From NCBI RefSeq assembly GCF_901933205.1, contig NC_044601.1, forward strand, positions 32,526,352 to 32,590,351: 64,000 bases of DNA, in the 5' to 3' direction. The position numbers were made by a program, and so were the translations under genes. Shown here piece after piece: positions 50,506 through 64,000 of the stretch (the first letter of the stretch is position 1; each line of letters starts with the position of its first letter). The stretch is from Camarhynchus parvulus. Its lineage: Eukaryota; Chordata; Aves; Passeriformes; Thraupidae. The notes beneath the pieces are model-generated. The model was not told the DNA's origin and did not search any database. It saw nothing but the letters and a program-made list of their open reading frames with translations.

Positions 50506-52170
50506 TTTTCCTGACTTACTCACTCTTTCATCATTCTTCTTGGGTCATTCAGGAGGTTTTACAGCTCAGGTGTCTTGCTCGGGACAACTGAGTTTGCTCA
50601 ACCTATTCAATTCATATTGGTTGCAGGGTTACCCAATATCACTGGTTACACAACATCAGCACCTACCCACCACAAACTCAGCCAGACATACCCACAAAAT
50701 CCTCAGAACTGTCACTACATGGTCTGCCCTGGATCTTTTACACGGGTTCACAGTTCTGTGCTCAAACGGACTGAGAAATATATTCCCTGTTTCCCAAAAA
50801 CTCATTCTCTACAGACAAAGACTCATTATAGTTCAACAAAATTTCTTTCAAATTGTGTTGAAGTGTTTATTAAAAAGAATCCATACCACTGCAGTAGGCA
50901 ATTAATTTCTGGTTGTAAGGCCTAAATGCATTCAAGAGAGTCTGAAGCTCTGTGCTCCATCACACTAAGTCGATGTGCTTTGCCAAGAATGGAAACATGC
51001 CACATTTTTGTCATTGTATACCATGTACAGCATAAGGAACAAAATTGCTGGTCTGATTCCCACCTATGTTGCTTAAATGTCATTAGGTCTAAGGTGAACA
51101 GGATTTTTACGTATAGAAAACCTAATTTTCCCCATTTAAAATGTATGTACAAAGAACTACCTCTACTCTGCCATCATTCATGTGAGACTGCCTAGTTTGT
51201 ATAAGCATGGCTTACGAGAGCTTGTAGTAACAAATCACTCCTTGTGTAAAAAATCCTTTTGCCCCTGATCAGACTGAGGAACGGGGAGAGAGAGCTATTT
51301 TTTCCCCAGCAATGCTAAGAGATCTTCTCCTGTAGCACAACACCACCATGTGTGATCCTGAGAACTGAATCTGAAGAAAAAACATTTGGCCAGGGCTATA
51401 AAAATTCAGCATTTTGTTGTAATATTTTCTTTTTCTCCTTCATTATTTGAAAAAATCCCAAATGGCAGTCTAATTCACTGGCATTAGAAAGGAAGTTTAT
51501 AATATTGATTAAAAAGTTACAACATACCATTGTAAATGTCCAGCTTTTCATAAAGATGTCTGCACCCAAGAGTTGCCTGGTATTTGATGGAAAGTTAGTA
51601 TCTTGAGAGAGAAGTGGGCAGGCTGGGGTTTGGGTTTTCTGGCTGCGGTTTGTTTTTTTTTTTTTTGCAAACGCACCTGAAATATACAATTCTTCCTGCC
51701 TGTAGGGCATACATCAGGCTTAACATAAGATTGGTACTCCACATAATATATAGCAGTACATAGAAAATCTGTAGTGCTGCACAAGCACTCTTTGAAGTTT
51801 TTAGACCGATACTTACAATCAACAAAGCTGTTATCTGAACATCAATGGGAATGGCATGGGGCAGGGACAGAGGAGGCCACCATTTCAGACTGGGATTTTC
51901 TTACCACAAATAGATTCAGGAAAAAGGCCTTTCTTACCTACTAGTTTCATTATTTAGTTACTTTAAAATGGTTTTAGTTCAAGGGCTTCCTATTTGCTCT
52001 TCCCATTTTCTATTCCTTAAGCTTCTTTTTGGTCTTCCTTCTGTGCACCTGTTAAATGACTAAAGAATCCAAGTATTAGAGTGCTTTCCAAACTGGACAA
52101 TGCCAGGCTTCAGAGCTTAGTGTCAAGTAAGGGAAAGATGGAGACAGTAAAGGACTCAGTAAAAATATGT
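50506..52170. other. Intergenic sequence, no gene recognised
   Basis: Overlapping frames of 111-121 codons at 50256-50925 start within or just after the LTR, occupy different frames of the same bases and show no domain. A run of 14 T lies at 51653-51666. No exon or RNA gene can be supported. Confidence 0.5.
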
Positions 52171-52875
52171 AGTATCAAAGAATATTCTGAGTTGAAAGAC
52201 TCACAAGTCCAACCTTTCCCTCATATCCAGCTTAAACATCTCCTGGCACAGCTTCAAGACATTTCCTCAAGCCCTGACGCTGTTCCTCACAGAAAAGAGA
52301 TTGGTGAACGCCCCTCCACCTACCCCCATGAGAATGTAGAAGACCACAATGAGGTCTCCCCTCAATCTTCTCTTCTTCAGGCTGAACAAACCAGGTAACT
52401 CCAGCCATTCCTCATATGGCTTATCCTTGAAGCCCTTCACCATCCTTGTAGCCCACCTTTGCTCCTAATTACTTCTTTATGTTTTGGTACCCAAAACTGC
52501 CAGAATAGAAAGCCCCAGCACTTGAGGTAGCCCCCAGTGAAGAGCAGAACAGGACGATCCCCTCCATCACCCTAGCTGGCAATGCTGTGGCTGATGCACC
52601 CCAGGACAGGACAGGGCTGCCCCCCAGGCTGCCAGGGCACTGCTGACTCTTGTTCAACTTGCCCTCGACCAGGGCCCCCACATCCATTTCTGCAGTGCTG
52701 CTCTCCATCATGTCATTCCTCTTTCTGCCAATTCATCCAGGGTTGCCCCCTCCCAGGTGCAGAATCCAGAACTGGCCCCTGTTGAACTTCCAACAGCTGA
52801 TCATTGTCAAGCCCTCTGATTTGTCAAGGGCTCTCTGCCTTCCATCTGCAGACTTAGCATTCCTTCAAGTTCACA
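52171..52875 (-). mobile_element. CR1 LINE, 3' portion, antisense, about 700 bases
   Basis: This stretch reads colinearly with the reverse complement of CR1. It starts at the CR1 3' end with 'aaagaatattctgagttgaa', continues through 'tatccagcttaaacatctcc', 'gaccacaatgaggtctcccc', 'tcttctcttcttcaggctga', 'ctcctcatatggctt', 'ggtacccaaaactgcc', 'ctgatgcaccccagga' and 'cccaggtgcagaatccagaa', and ends near 'gacttagcattccttc'. The last part corresponds to the C-terminal reverse-transcriptase region of ORF2, but frames are broken. The 5' truncation is typical. It is the most complete retroposon in the window. The 105-codon frame at 52081-52398 and neighbours are by-products. Confidence 0.9.
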
Positions 52876-55800
52876 TGTAATTTATGTATTAAGAAGTATC
52901 TGAAGATAAGGAGCACACAATTGTAACCCAACAGGTGCTATTATCTTCATTTTCATTAAGAAAGAACATTTTCAGATTTTAACAGACACCTGTTCCTAGT
53001 TTATGTGACTAGTGGGGAAAAACACCACATACTAGGAATAATGAAGCAGGACATGAAGGCAGCAATTAAAATTGCTCTATGTAACACATTGTGAGCTACA
53101 GAGCTTGAGAAGACAGTAGAAATTGCCCAGATTTATTCTTGAAAAGCCAAAAGACACTTGTAAAAAAAGTAAAGTGCTGTAAAAAATAAAGTCAAAATAA
53201 GTAAAATCAATGGACTTAAATCTGCTGCAAAATAGTGAAGACTGAAGAGCTGAGGGTGACAAGTTGCAGGACTCCCAGGCTTACATGTTGCAAAGTGGCC
53301 TTAGAGGGAAACAGTATGGTGGTTGGGAATGCCTTGACCAAGGACAGCAAATTTAGTGTAAAATGCAGCTTCAAGATGTACATAAAATATTGGGAGTATC
53401 AGCTCTGAACTATGACAGACAGATACCTTGAAAGCCTATGTGAACATGTGTGTGTTGATACCTTTTTTGCCAGGAAAGGAAGAAATACATAAATTTAAGG
53501 ATCAATCATTTTTAATCTGACCAAATAAAGTCCTTAATAAAATTTCTTTTTGAAAGAAAGTAATTAGCATATTCTTTGATTAATTCTGTTGTTTTCCTGC
53601 CTCAGGACATTGAGGTGCTGCAACTGAGGCAAAAAATGGGTCCTGTTACTTACCTCCTTTATATATTTGTACTAGGCAACTGAGTAAACTCTTCTCCTTG
53701 GACAAGAATTCTCTCATTTTGTCTTTCCACTTTCCACAAATACTATAGGAAAAGGAATTAGTAAGCAGGCCAGATTCCAATCTATTAAAACATGGTTTAC
53801 CTGGAATGGCTCCATTGTGGCTGACAAAATCCATCTGGGTTTCCACTTGTCACCAAGATCAGTGGCTGACTGTTGACCTCAGAGTTTTTGAGAAGATGGA
53901 ACCTGAAGTCAGTGGAGTGAAGTTTGTGCACTGGTAGCTAAGTACCTGGTGTTTAGCTGAACAGAAACATCTTAGGAGACTGTCAAAACCAACCAAATAA
54001 AAAACCAGGGAGAAATCTAGTGAAGAAAAACAGTTGCATCACTTCTCTTGCCTTCTGCCTTCCACTGTAATTTCTGGGCAATGTATTCAACATTCTATAG
54101 CTATGTTACAATTTAGGAAATTACTTCACCACCAAAGGGCTGAGTCATCTTTGCTGAGACAAGTCTGTAACATAATGGTGACATAATTTAGGGATATCTT
54201 GAGTCAGCATTTTAATCCATCCTTTTATGTGGTTTGGCTAGAATAAATAAGGTATAGAGAGGCAGCCTTGTTGCTTGCAGTACCTTATGCTGTGGATTAT
54301 GCATTAAACAGTACTTACAGTACTGTGCCTGGTGGGAAAGGACATGTGTAGTTTAGCCAATAATCTTGACTTCATTCTGTGTAGGAAAAGAGCTTGAGTC
54401 ATCAGTAGAAGCTGAACACACAATGTGAGATGGTTATGTTTGTTTTATCAGATATTGCCTCTACAGGCTTACTAGTACCAAAGAGTTTCTCACAGATTGC
54501 TACCAAAATTGACAACGTTCTGATGGAGTGCATTGTCAGCTCAATTTAGCAATTACCTGTGAAAACTGAGATAGATAACAGACTACTGACAGTTTTTAAT
54601 CTTCATCTCAGAGGGACAAAGGTTAATTAACTACTGCTGCAAGACAAAATTAAATTTCAGCCAAATATACTTTCAAAACCTGCATAGGATGGAAGGCTGC
54701 CAAAAAACCCCATGTGTATTTGGAACTCAAGAAAGAAGAAGGTCCTCCAGGTCTGCAATGTAATAAAATCATACTTTTGATAATTTCTCAAAGGAGTAGG
54801 CCAGAGGATGCAAGGATGATCCCATATTTTTTTTCTGTAATAGCTGAAAAACTACTAAAAAGTAGGATTTCAACTAAAACTCTTCTCAATTCTTAGCTCC
54901 TCTTGAACACTTGAAGACTCTAGCATGTCTTCAAGCTTAGTTTGTCCTTCATAGAACAATTTTACATTAAAATTTGATTTCAGACAAAATACTTCTAAAA
55001 ACAAAATTAAAAGCAAACAAATAAACAAATACAAAATTACACTCCCGCCCTGCCCCCAAAAAACCAGACCAACAAAGCAAGAAAAACCCAATCAAACCAA
55101 GTAAAAAAATTCCCAGAGGTTGGAAACTGGAACCCTAATCCACAGCTTTTCACAATCAGGATTAGACAATCACCCATGGTCATTCTAGTGTTTTCTTATG
55201 GCAGTAGAACTTTCCCCCTTGCTTAGGGGCAGCACCGGACAAGGTGGAAGAAGAATGCTCTGAATTCAGTTTGTCATGATTATTTTGATCTTCAAGTATC
55301 TACAGAAATTGATTTGGTCCCATATCTCTTGCTTCTTGATCACAAAATACATCAGCACCCATTACAATCAGAGCAAGCAGCAACAACAACCCATACAGGT
55401 TCATTGCCTTTGTGCTGGCAGAATCCTCTTCCCCACTGATGCCTGTAATGTATATCCTGGTTTGGTGTGGGCTGTATTGCTATGCTGCACTTCACTCCTT
55501 TGTTCTCTGTGCTTATCAGAGGAGGTAAATAGGACTAAGATTTTTTTTTTGTTACAGTTCTAAAGTTCAGGACTTGGGAACAGTGGGGGGGTGTGAAGGT
55601 GGACCTCCCTATCATGAAGGCTTTCAGATGAACTGACCCTGTACTTTGCCATAATCCCCAAATGCTTCATTCAACAGCCTCAACCAGCCAGGCTTCCCAG
55701 TTCATTTCAACACACCAGCTGAGCCATTGGCACTACAGTGTTCCTTGAATGCACATTCTACTTTCAAAGTATTTAATTGTGAAGACATCCAGGTGAGGTC

Positions 55801-58800
55801 AGCTTTTCACTTACACAACATTCAGAATAAAGAAGGCAGTGGATTTTCATGCTGATTATATGTCTTATTTTAAAAGCAATGAAAAGTTAAACAGACCCAT
55901 GGGTTCTCCAAAAAGCTAAAACACTTGAGATCTCCGTTTAAAGTGAGCTCAATGGTAAGAGAATAAGCATTTATCTTCTCTTCCCTGGGTTTGCATAAAG
56001 AAATTATTGTAATGAATCATTCACAATGCACAAATGTAAACCATTTCATTAGTAAAGGACATTACTGTCCATGAGGACTTTTTAATTTTTTTTTTTTGTT
56101 TTGTTTTGGTTTGTTTTTTTTTTATTTAGAGGCCTAAACACAAATTTTTAGTGACTTTCCCAAAACTACCCATGTAGACATTTGCCCTTCCTCCTCTTCT
56201 GGAAGAAGTCAACTGGGCAAGACAAAGCAGAACTGACTCTGTGACACAGACATTTTGAGAGGTGTCTAAAAGAAGAAAATTTTTTTCAGCTTCTGTTCTG
56301 GTTATGAATGAACCTCAAGAGGCAGAGACTCTTTTGTTTTATGCAATCACTTTCAGAAATCTAATGCATTTCTTCAAAAGCAGCATTGCACAATAATACG
56401 CATTGTAAATCATGTGTCTTTAACAAGTGATAAAAAGAACAGAAAAGTTATATGGACAAATTAAACTGGAATAATTTGAAAAGAAGTTCACAGTGCTTTT
56501 TAATTATGTTACTGGTTTAAAAATAACGATTCTACTATCTTCAAAGGAAAAAGACCATGACATCTGAGGAGTTTGTTAGCTCTACATAAAGAACCAAATA
56601 ACTTCAAAACTATGCAACTGTTTAAGTCTAAGACACAGGGCAAAACAATGGCATCAATTCTCTTTTCAGAGGAAAATGTATATAATTTAAACTTACATAA
56701 ATAAGTGAATAAAAGCGAATAAACAGTGAATTCAAAGAAGTGTGCTAGCAATGCAAAAAAAGATGACTGCTTGTAGTGGCAGAAAACACTGCTTATTTAC
56801 TTGAAATTTTCCCAGGACAGAAATATTTCAGAAATACTGCTGTTAACATTTGAAAACATTGTGAAAATATATTGGCATGTCAGATAAACAAAACTATAAT
56901 TTTCTTTTTGTATGCTATGAATACTAAGAAAGCTTGTAGGAAATATATCATGTGTGGGTATTTTTCTTCTCACATTAATATAGGAGGCTTATTTCACATC
57001 CTTGAACATCTGCAAGGTGAGGAGAGTATAATGATCCTCTGCTCGCTCTTCTGTGCAAATATTAAAATTTTGCATTCAATATTAAACATTTTTTTGCTTC
57101 TTTAGCATGTGAGTACCTCAAAATCCTATGATATATCATACCAGAGAAATAAAATTTATTGCACTTCTCTGAAAGTGAAGTACGATTGAGACACTTAGAA
57201 ATATTCATTTGTGCTGAGAATGCAACTTCATTCTCCTGAGCTCCAGGCTAATGCTGCACAGCAATGAAAAGCAGCATCACATACACAACAAACCTTCTTT
57301 TATCTAACCTCAACATAAGGTTAAAAAAAGTCATCAGTGCTGTAAGAAGGTACTGCACTAAATATACATATTTACTATGCTTGAAGTCTGAGGCCTTTAG
57401 AGAAGAGCAAAAATGGCTGGGATCCTTACTTAAGTTTCTGCTGGAGTCTTCCCTAGTTTAAGAAACGAACATACATGACAATCTTCAACCAGCCTAAATA
57501 ATCTGCATAAATCTTATTAACTAAAGTTTATCTATTCCACTTTAATTTGAATATCTACAACATATTTATTTAATACACTCCAATATTTATACATCATTAC
57601 ATTTCACTGCCAGTCTATCTTTGCAGTTTGGGACCTTAACACTAGAAATACATCAAAATGTCTTGGTTCGATTATTTAATATTAGCCACTGTTTGAAGGT
57701 ACTCTTGACAAGAACTACTCCATGAAAAAAGAGTTATAATTTTAAGTGCTGTTATTCAGAGGCTGTTTCACATACTCTTTCACATTGTGAAACCATATGT
57801 CCTAGAGAGAAGCACAAAATCAATACTATGACATAGTCCTAGATATTGCTGGCACACAGGAAAAACAGGGGTTTATTAGAAAGAATCTGAAATACTTTGA
57901 TACTGTTCTCAATTGGAACTAGCTACTGGATGGTAGCTTTTGATTAACATTACAACATTTAAAATAGCCCCTGCTATTTTCCCCCTGAATCTCAAAGATC
58001 ATTCTGGCACAGCAGGAGTCAACACTACAGGAAGAAATCACACTTCCCTGCAATAAACAGAAGCTTCTGAATAGTTACAGATCTATTTTTCAAAAATCTG
58101 TGGGAGTATGAGCTTGGAATTTCCATGCTAAATGGGAGGAATACTATACTAAGGAGGATTGAAAAAGTTGCATATGGATTAGAAGGAGGAGATGCAGGAA
58201 CTCCAGCCAGCTTCAAAACTTACTGCATAGGCTGGTCCACTCTCCATGATCCACTGCATCTCAGTGTTTGACATCATCCTATGCAACAACCTACTTGTCT
58301 AGGCTGTAAATTTGAATGTCTAAATAGTCAATTAATCTAGCCTGATTTTTTTGTCAATCAAATGGTAGAAGATATATTCTGACTTCTATCAGTCTTAAAA
58401 AATTGCTGTACTCTGTCAGCAGAACTAAAGCATAAGGCTTAGCATATTAGCTTCTGTAAAACTGCAAATATTGGGAAATTCAGTTGGACAGACTAAGTAA
58501 GAAGTTGTGTTTTGCTTCTTTTTTTCCCTATCTGTGATATGAAAAATCAGAATTTCCCACTGTGTTGATGGCAATAAATAAAATTGTAATTATAAAACCG
58601 CTGATCAGAGAACACTTCCTCTTGGTCCCACTTTCTTGTCATTAATGATAAAGTGGGGAAGAAATGGTAGTTGCACATACTGTAATTATAATTAAGACCA
58701 GTAATACACTGCCTACTCAGCACTATAAATCTGACTTCATTAATGCCCAAAGAAATATTGCTTTGACTTACACCTAACACACTTTCATACTGTGATAAGT

Positions 58801-61502
58801 ATTTCAGGACAACAGTTGTTTTCTGATCAGCTGGTTTCTGACGAGTTGGCTATGCTTAGGACCAACTTCTGCCTTCCTTGTAGTTGGGCTGAATGCATGG
58901 CAATTAACAAAGGGGAAAATACTTAAACCATACCATGTACATCCAATTGAGAGTCCTAGCATAGCTAAGTTGGATACAGTTGCAGGCACAAATTCTGCTG
59001 AAGCTTCTCTCCTTACTTAATGTTTATAATGATGTAGCTGCCTTAAAGGAATAGAAGCAGCCATGACCTGGGTTGCTGAGCTGGATTCTGCCAGCAGCTG
59101 TTGAGGAGTCCAGTTCTTATCTCAGTGGGGACCTCGTCAAGGTGACATCAGCAAGGGTTATGGTTGTGGGGCTGGTTATGGAATTCTCAGATCCCCATTA
59201 TGGATGGAGAAATAGCTAGACAAGGGCAGGGACATTTCCTAGTATATTTGAAACTCTAGTGAGATCTAGGGAAATAAACCACATGGAATGACAAAGGGAA
59301 CATACTGTTTGATTATTTAGGAAGAAAGCAAATGAGACATCATATCATTGCACATCAAATGACAAGACTGAGCCATAGCTGATCGTTCTCATATCTCCTT
59401 TCAGAAAAACTGAAGAGAACTGGATTTCACCATTCTCTTTTACTCATAGGAACCTTCAACCCCGCTTAAATGATATTAGGTTATCATTAAACCCTAGTAT
59501 TTAAAAAACAATTCTATAATTTCTATGTACAGTACAGCAGCCAAGAAGCTGTACCTGCCTAGGTAGTAGAGAGATGTGTTTTCTGTTTCCCATCATCTTG
59601 CTCTCCAGTAGCAAGTAGATATCACAAAGGCAAAAATAGTGAGAGTATAGCTGGGAGAATGGATTCAGTGCAGAAGCATTTTAGAATATCTGAGTAACAT
59701 AAGATTTTATGGTTGAAGTTTTCTGAGGACACGCATTTGAATTTCTCTTCCTAGTCATGTTTTACACATGTCAGTTTAATTTGTTTTTCCACAGTCCAGC
59801 CAAAACAGAGAACAAGCATATGGTAAAAATGTCCAAGAATATATTCATTCATTTTTTGAGTATAACAAGATTAAGTTAAATAAATGTTTCTCCCAATCCC
59901 CTCACAGAAGGGATCTGTCACATAACTCAGAGGTGATTAAAATTCAATTTGAAATTCTTGTGGTTCTTAACACTCAAGCCACACCTCGCAAAGAGATACA
60001 CAACTGTTATATAGGCTAGATTTTCTGTACTTAGAACCTATAAGGCAATCTTAAATGAGATCATAGGACGCTTAAAACACTCTCTGCTTCTGATATATTT
60101 TTTCAAATCTTCAGAGCTATAATACTGCCTTTTATGACCAGTACATGCATTCGAGTGGACAGAACACAACAAAGAAAATTGGGTAGAAAAAGAATTAACT
60201 GTTGAAGTTCTTCAAGCATCCTGCAGTGATCACAGGATATTGTATCTTTGGCTTCTAACTCAGCTAGCAAACTGCATTTGTAGAATATATACTACCTAAT
60301 ATACCAGTATGTACTACCAGAATAATGTAAAGGATAAAACCACTGTTGGCCCATGAATCTTGGTTGTCACACCAACCGCGTCAGTTTATGACCTTGTTCA
60401 GCAGCACTTTTTCTCCATGGTGCGCTAGTGAAGAAATAAAAACATCTGGAAGTGTTTAAAAAGAAACATTTTTCTAAAAATATAGATCAAAATAGTATCT
60501 CTTAATATATACAAATTATATACCAAATATCACTTTTGATATCTATTAAGTGTCCTCAGTTGAAGGATGCAACATGTGTAAGCGTATTTGCCTGACTGTA
60601 AATCTTAGGTTTACACCTATTTTATCAAAGAATTAGCACGACTACTGATTTTAACAAACTAAGAATTATCCTCTGAATATTACAGTTCTGGACACACAAC
60701 AGGGTTTCTGAGCTTTCTTTTTCTCCTTTTGACAAGTCCTTGCTCCTTTCAGATGGTCAGAAAACAGAATGTGAAAGCCCTGCCCTGCCCCACCATAGGT
60801 ACTTTGCAATACCTCAATAGCCAAAAGGTGTGTCCAAGTTGCTCCTAAATAAACCTTAATGGAAAGTCCAAATAAAGGAAAGGTGATTTAAGAGAGTGAA
60901 ACATTTAAGAATTAGACATTAACTAATTTGAGCTAATTATCTTCCATCAGTTCATACAACATCTACCAGGGTAGTATACTTGAAACAGTGTAATTAATGT
61001 TTTATTCCTTCCTGAATTTCAGGTTAATGTGAAGAGAAGTGTAGAATTTTATTGAAGTGTTCGAACACATGTAACTTTTAACCACTAGAGTTTCTGAAAG
61101 AAACAATTTATAATAATCAGGGAAGAATCTAAAGTAGCCTTCAGAAGAAGATATTAATATATGCATATTACCAAGTTCTATTCACGGGATGCTGTTCCCA
61201 GCCTTGACATCTCAGATGAGCATGCATTACTCTTTACAGTGCAAATCCGCTCTCTAGTGGCCAAAATTACCACAACAATTTTATAGAAAAATTCTTAGTT
61301 AATCCTGAGGTAATTAAGTAAATTCATTGTTGTTTTGCAGAGTGGGTAATAAGAAAAAAAAGTTAATGAAATAGATATTTGAGTGACTGAACTTGAGAGT
61401 TCGTAATTCTGTTCAGATTCTGATCATTCCAGTTAATTTTTCTATCAGTGCTAGATCAATCTCTTTTAATATAGCTTAAAATACAATTGAGGTATAGTGG
61501 AA

Positions 61503-61628
61503 AATCATAAGAAGAAATACAACAAATTAAAAAAAAAAAGAAAAAGCTAATGTACTACTGGCATGAATCATAAGAAGAAATACAACAAATTTAAAAAAAA
61601 ATGAAAAAGCTAATGTACTACTGGCATG
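61503..61628. repeat. Two-copy 63-base tandem duplication
   Basis: Copies occupy 61503-61565 and 61566-61628. They share 'aatcataagaagaaatacaa' at the start and 'gctaatgtactactggcatg' at the end. They differ only in and beside the central A run, at two or three positions. The near identity suggests a recent duplication by replication slippage or unequal exchange. Confidence 0.95.
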
Positions 61629-62298
61629 AATGGTGAATGACTTTAGCAGATTTGAATCAGCGAGCTTGAAAGCTTGTAAGATAGGAATGTCAATTGTCAA
61701 TGCACATGCAGTTTCTTACCTGTCAGTAACATTTCTTCCTCTTCCAACTATGAAGTAACCATAGAAATAGGAGATAACAATGTAATTAGATCATTTCAAT
61801 AATTTCCTAAGTACATCTTTCCTTGCAGAATTTTCCAAGGGAGACTTTTTGAAGAAAGACTGTAAATACAACTGAATTTAGAGTCTGTTCATTTCACTAT
61901 GAAGACTCTTACACCTTGTTATTAGCTCCCGACATCATGACTGTGTTTAGATTAGACTGGGTAACATAACCCTTTCCAGCTTGTCAGCTACTTCATTCTT
62001 CATTTTAGTAATTCACACATGGATGTGGGCTTACTTATGAACACTGGTAGATTAAACTGCAGCAGAATAACTAAATTTACCACAATTTCCACAGGTTAGT
62101 ACCTGGCTGAAATAGATACATGGGTGAGGAATGAACCACTAGTTTCCAGTCCAGAAAGTAAGCGCTACCCAACACTGGCTATTTTAATATAAATGCAGAA
62201 ATTCAGCAGCAGCTAAGTGTGCATTTTTGACTGGCAGAGAAAAGTGGATGATAACCAATTCTGCCATAGACATAGCCTCCAAGGCATCTGATATTCGA

Positions 62299-62344
62299 GA
62301 GCATATTGGCAGAATAAAATTGAGCATATTGGTAGGATAAAATT
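62299..62344. repeat. Two-copy 23-base tandem duplication
   Basis: Units at 62299-62321 and 62322-62344 both begin GAGCATATTGG and end ATAAAATT. They differ at two positions. A third partial unit (GAG) follows. Confidence 0.9.
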
Positions 62345-64000
62345 GAGTTTTATAAGCAGTTAAGAGGATTTAACTGTTCTAAGAAATATTTGGAGTTCTC
62401 CTTATATCAATGAAGTTGTATGATATTTGGTGGGTTTCTCAGATGTTCAGTAAAAGGAAAATAAAAAAGAGAGGGAAAAAAGTGGGTGAATACAAAAAAT
62501 GAGGTTGTGTTTCATAACAATCAGAGATTTCATAGAGCATGCTGACTTTCTTAATTGCCAGCCTTACATTTGGAAAGAAAGACCAACAGCTTTTGGAATT
62601 CTCTTTTTAAGCACTGCAGTAAAACGTTTATATCATCTGAAGTCCTGACACTTGTTTTGCAAAAGAGAAACTAATTTCACATTTACATGTGTAAAGACAC
62701 ACAGATGCCTAACCTGTGCAACTGTCTACCAAGAACAGCTATAAATAGCTGATCCTTTCGCACTTTCCCCTTGATATATTTCTGCACTGCAGTACTGCAC
62801 ATAGTCCTTTGCTGCGCACTCCTTATAACATAATTAGAGAAGAGCCCCAAATAAAGCCAGCTGATCCCTGTTCCAAACAGGTAGCAATCTAAGGCACCAA
62901 AGTGTCAATTGCTGAACATAATTACCAGGGTGAGGGAGACAGACAGAATGGTCTCTATAACCAAAATTATAACAGAGCAGCAGCTGCCTAACTAGCAAAA
63001 ACATGCTATGGTGACACAGTGTAGAAGATGCTCTCCCTGGAGACTTAGAGGGGGCAATAAAGTTGCTTCATGTTTGCATAAAACTTGCATTTTGCAGTAC
63101 TTGCAGATTTCTGCTATGATCAGGCTGCTGTACAAACCTAATCAAAGACCTGTGTGAAGTAGACACAGGTATTTTGTTTCGTGTAAAGAAAAAAAGTAGT
63201 TATGGCAAGCTAGCTCCTGGGGAAGCAAGCTTTTCAACTGTGTAAGAACCAGACATCTTGCTCTTATCTCCCAGATATATCTTAGATGGTCACTGTCCAA
63301 GTGTCTGTTGCTATTTCCCACAATATTATATTCCAGCATGAAAAAAAACCCAGCAGCAGTTAAATTTATCATGGCTCAAAGTTATACTGTAATGTCAAGG
63401 GAAGCAAATTAAACTTAAATACAGAAATATTTACATCAGGATGGATGTTAAATTCAAAGACATAAACTTTTAATACAGTTTGAGACTTGAAATGTAAAGA
63501 AAAAATCTGGAGATTATTTCCTGTGGAATTACTGCTACAAAACAGTTCAGAAAAGTTACCTTAATTTTCTGATCGGACTACCCAGGACAGTTAAGTGGTA
63601 AGGAAACGTATGTATCTGCAGTTCCCTGGCTGATCTGTGTGCATACACATAGTAAGTGTGCAAGGAAACCTCATGCTCTGCCCTCATAAGGTGACAGTGT
63701 AGCTTAGATTTGAATTATACGCATCACCTTTTGTAATTAACCAAGGATTTCCACTTCTACCCACACTCTCTGACAATGGGATATTACCACTTTGTAATTT
63801 TTCTTTTTGACAGTATTCTTTAAAAGCACTTGCGCAAAAATAAAACATTTGCATTAAGTATAAAAGGCTGCCCCTAGCTAACCAGTCCAAAGTTAATACA
63901 TTTTTAAGTCACTGCTTGCATATGTAGTATCCCATAACTGTAAGATTAGTACTAATATAACTTGATGTTTGAAGGAAGCATTGGGTCAGACATACTTGCA

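Larger units (their letters stand above)
52876..64000. other. Intergenic sequence to the window end, no gene recognised
   Basis: This AT-rich sequence has no exon, RNA gene, LTR or CR1 copy that I can support. Local features are a T/G-rich run at about 56090-56130, the 63-base tandem duplication at 61503-61628 and the 23-base duplication at 62299-62344. All open frames are under 100 codons and unremarkable. Between about 59000 and 63100 there are almost no frames of 60 codons or more. Confidence 0.5.

Noticed and set aside
50256..50925. Three frames of 111-121 codons on + overlapping one another
   Set aside because: They start in or next to the sense LTR, share bases in different frames and show no conserved motif.
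52081..52398. 105-codon frame on +
   Set aside because: It runs antisense through the CR1 3' end and is not a gene.
1..64000. CRISPR arrays, operons, phage or bacterial mobile systems
   Set aside because: No regularly spaced repeats, ribosome-binding sites or dense coding are present. The sequence is clearly vertebrate, with split genes and avian retroelements.

Overview
The window is a piece of vertebrate nuclear DNA, almost certainly from a bird and probably a passerine. Three things point there: AT-rich, intron-like sequence with only short open frames; fragments of CR1 LINEs, the dominant avian retroposon; and solo LTRs that resemble avian and songbird endogenous retrovirus families. No bacterial-style operons, CRISPR arrays, rRNA genes or tRNA genes are visible. 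Repeat families were named from memory of their consensus sequences, not from a search.

One protein-coding gene can be supported, CDC42SE2 (CDC42 small effector 2, SPEC2), on the + strand. Its last two coding exons lie at 22109-22210 and 25863-25961. Together they encode residues 19-84 of an 84-residue family protein: the polybasic stretch, the complete CRIB motif that binds GTP-loaded CDC42, and the conserved C-terminus. The first coding exon (about 18 residues, carrying the membrane-anchoring cysteines) was not found, so bases 1-22108 are read as part of a long upstream intron. A strong donor 19 bases after the stop codon and a good acceptor at 26404-26405 suggest a spliced 3' UTR, with the terminal exon running from 26406 to a likely poly(A) site near 28265.

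Layout: 1-22108 is intron with an antisense ERV LTR (about 3195-3623), two CR1 pieces (about 10925-11160 on -, 11607-11805 on +), a CpG-rich antisense LTR (about 16999-17530) and several low-complexity tracts. 22211-25862 is intron. 25863-28265 is the gene's 3' end. 28266-64000 has no gene I can recognise. It holds an antisense ERV LTR (35334-36344), a related sense-oriented LTR (49974 to about 50505), a roughly 700-base antisense CR1 (52171-52875), a 63-base tandem duplication (61503-61628) and small hairpins.

I see no new multi-gene system. The points most worth a second look are the putative 3'-UTR intron of CDC42SE2, the CpG-rich LTR inside its intron, and the two related LTRs in opposite orientation downstream.
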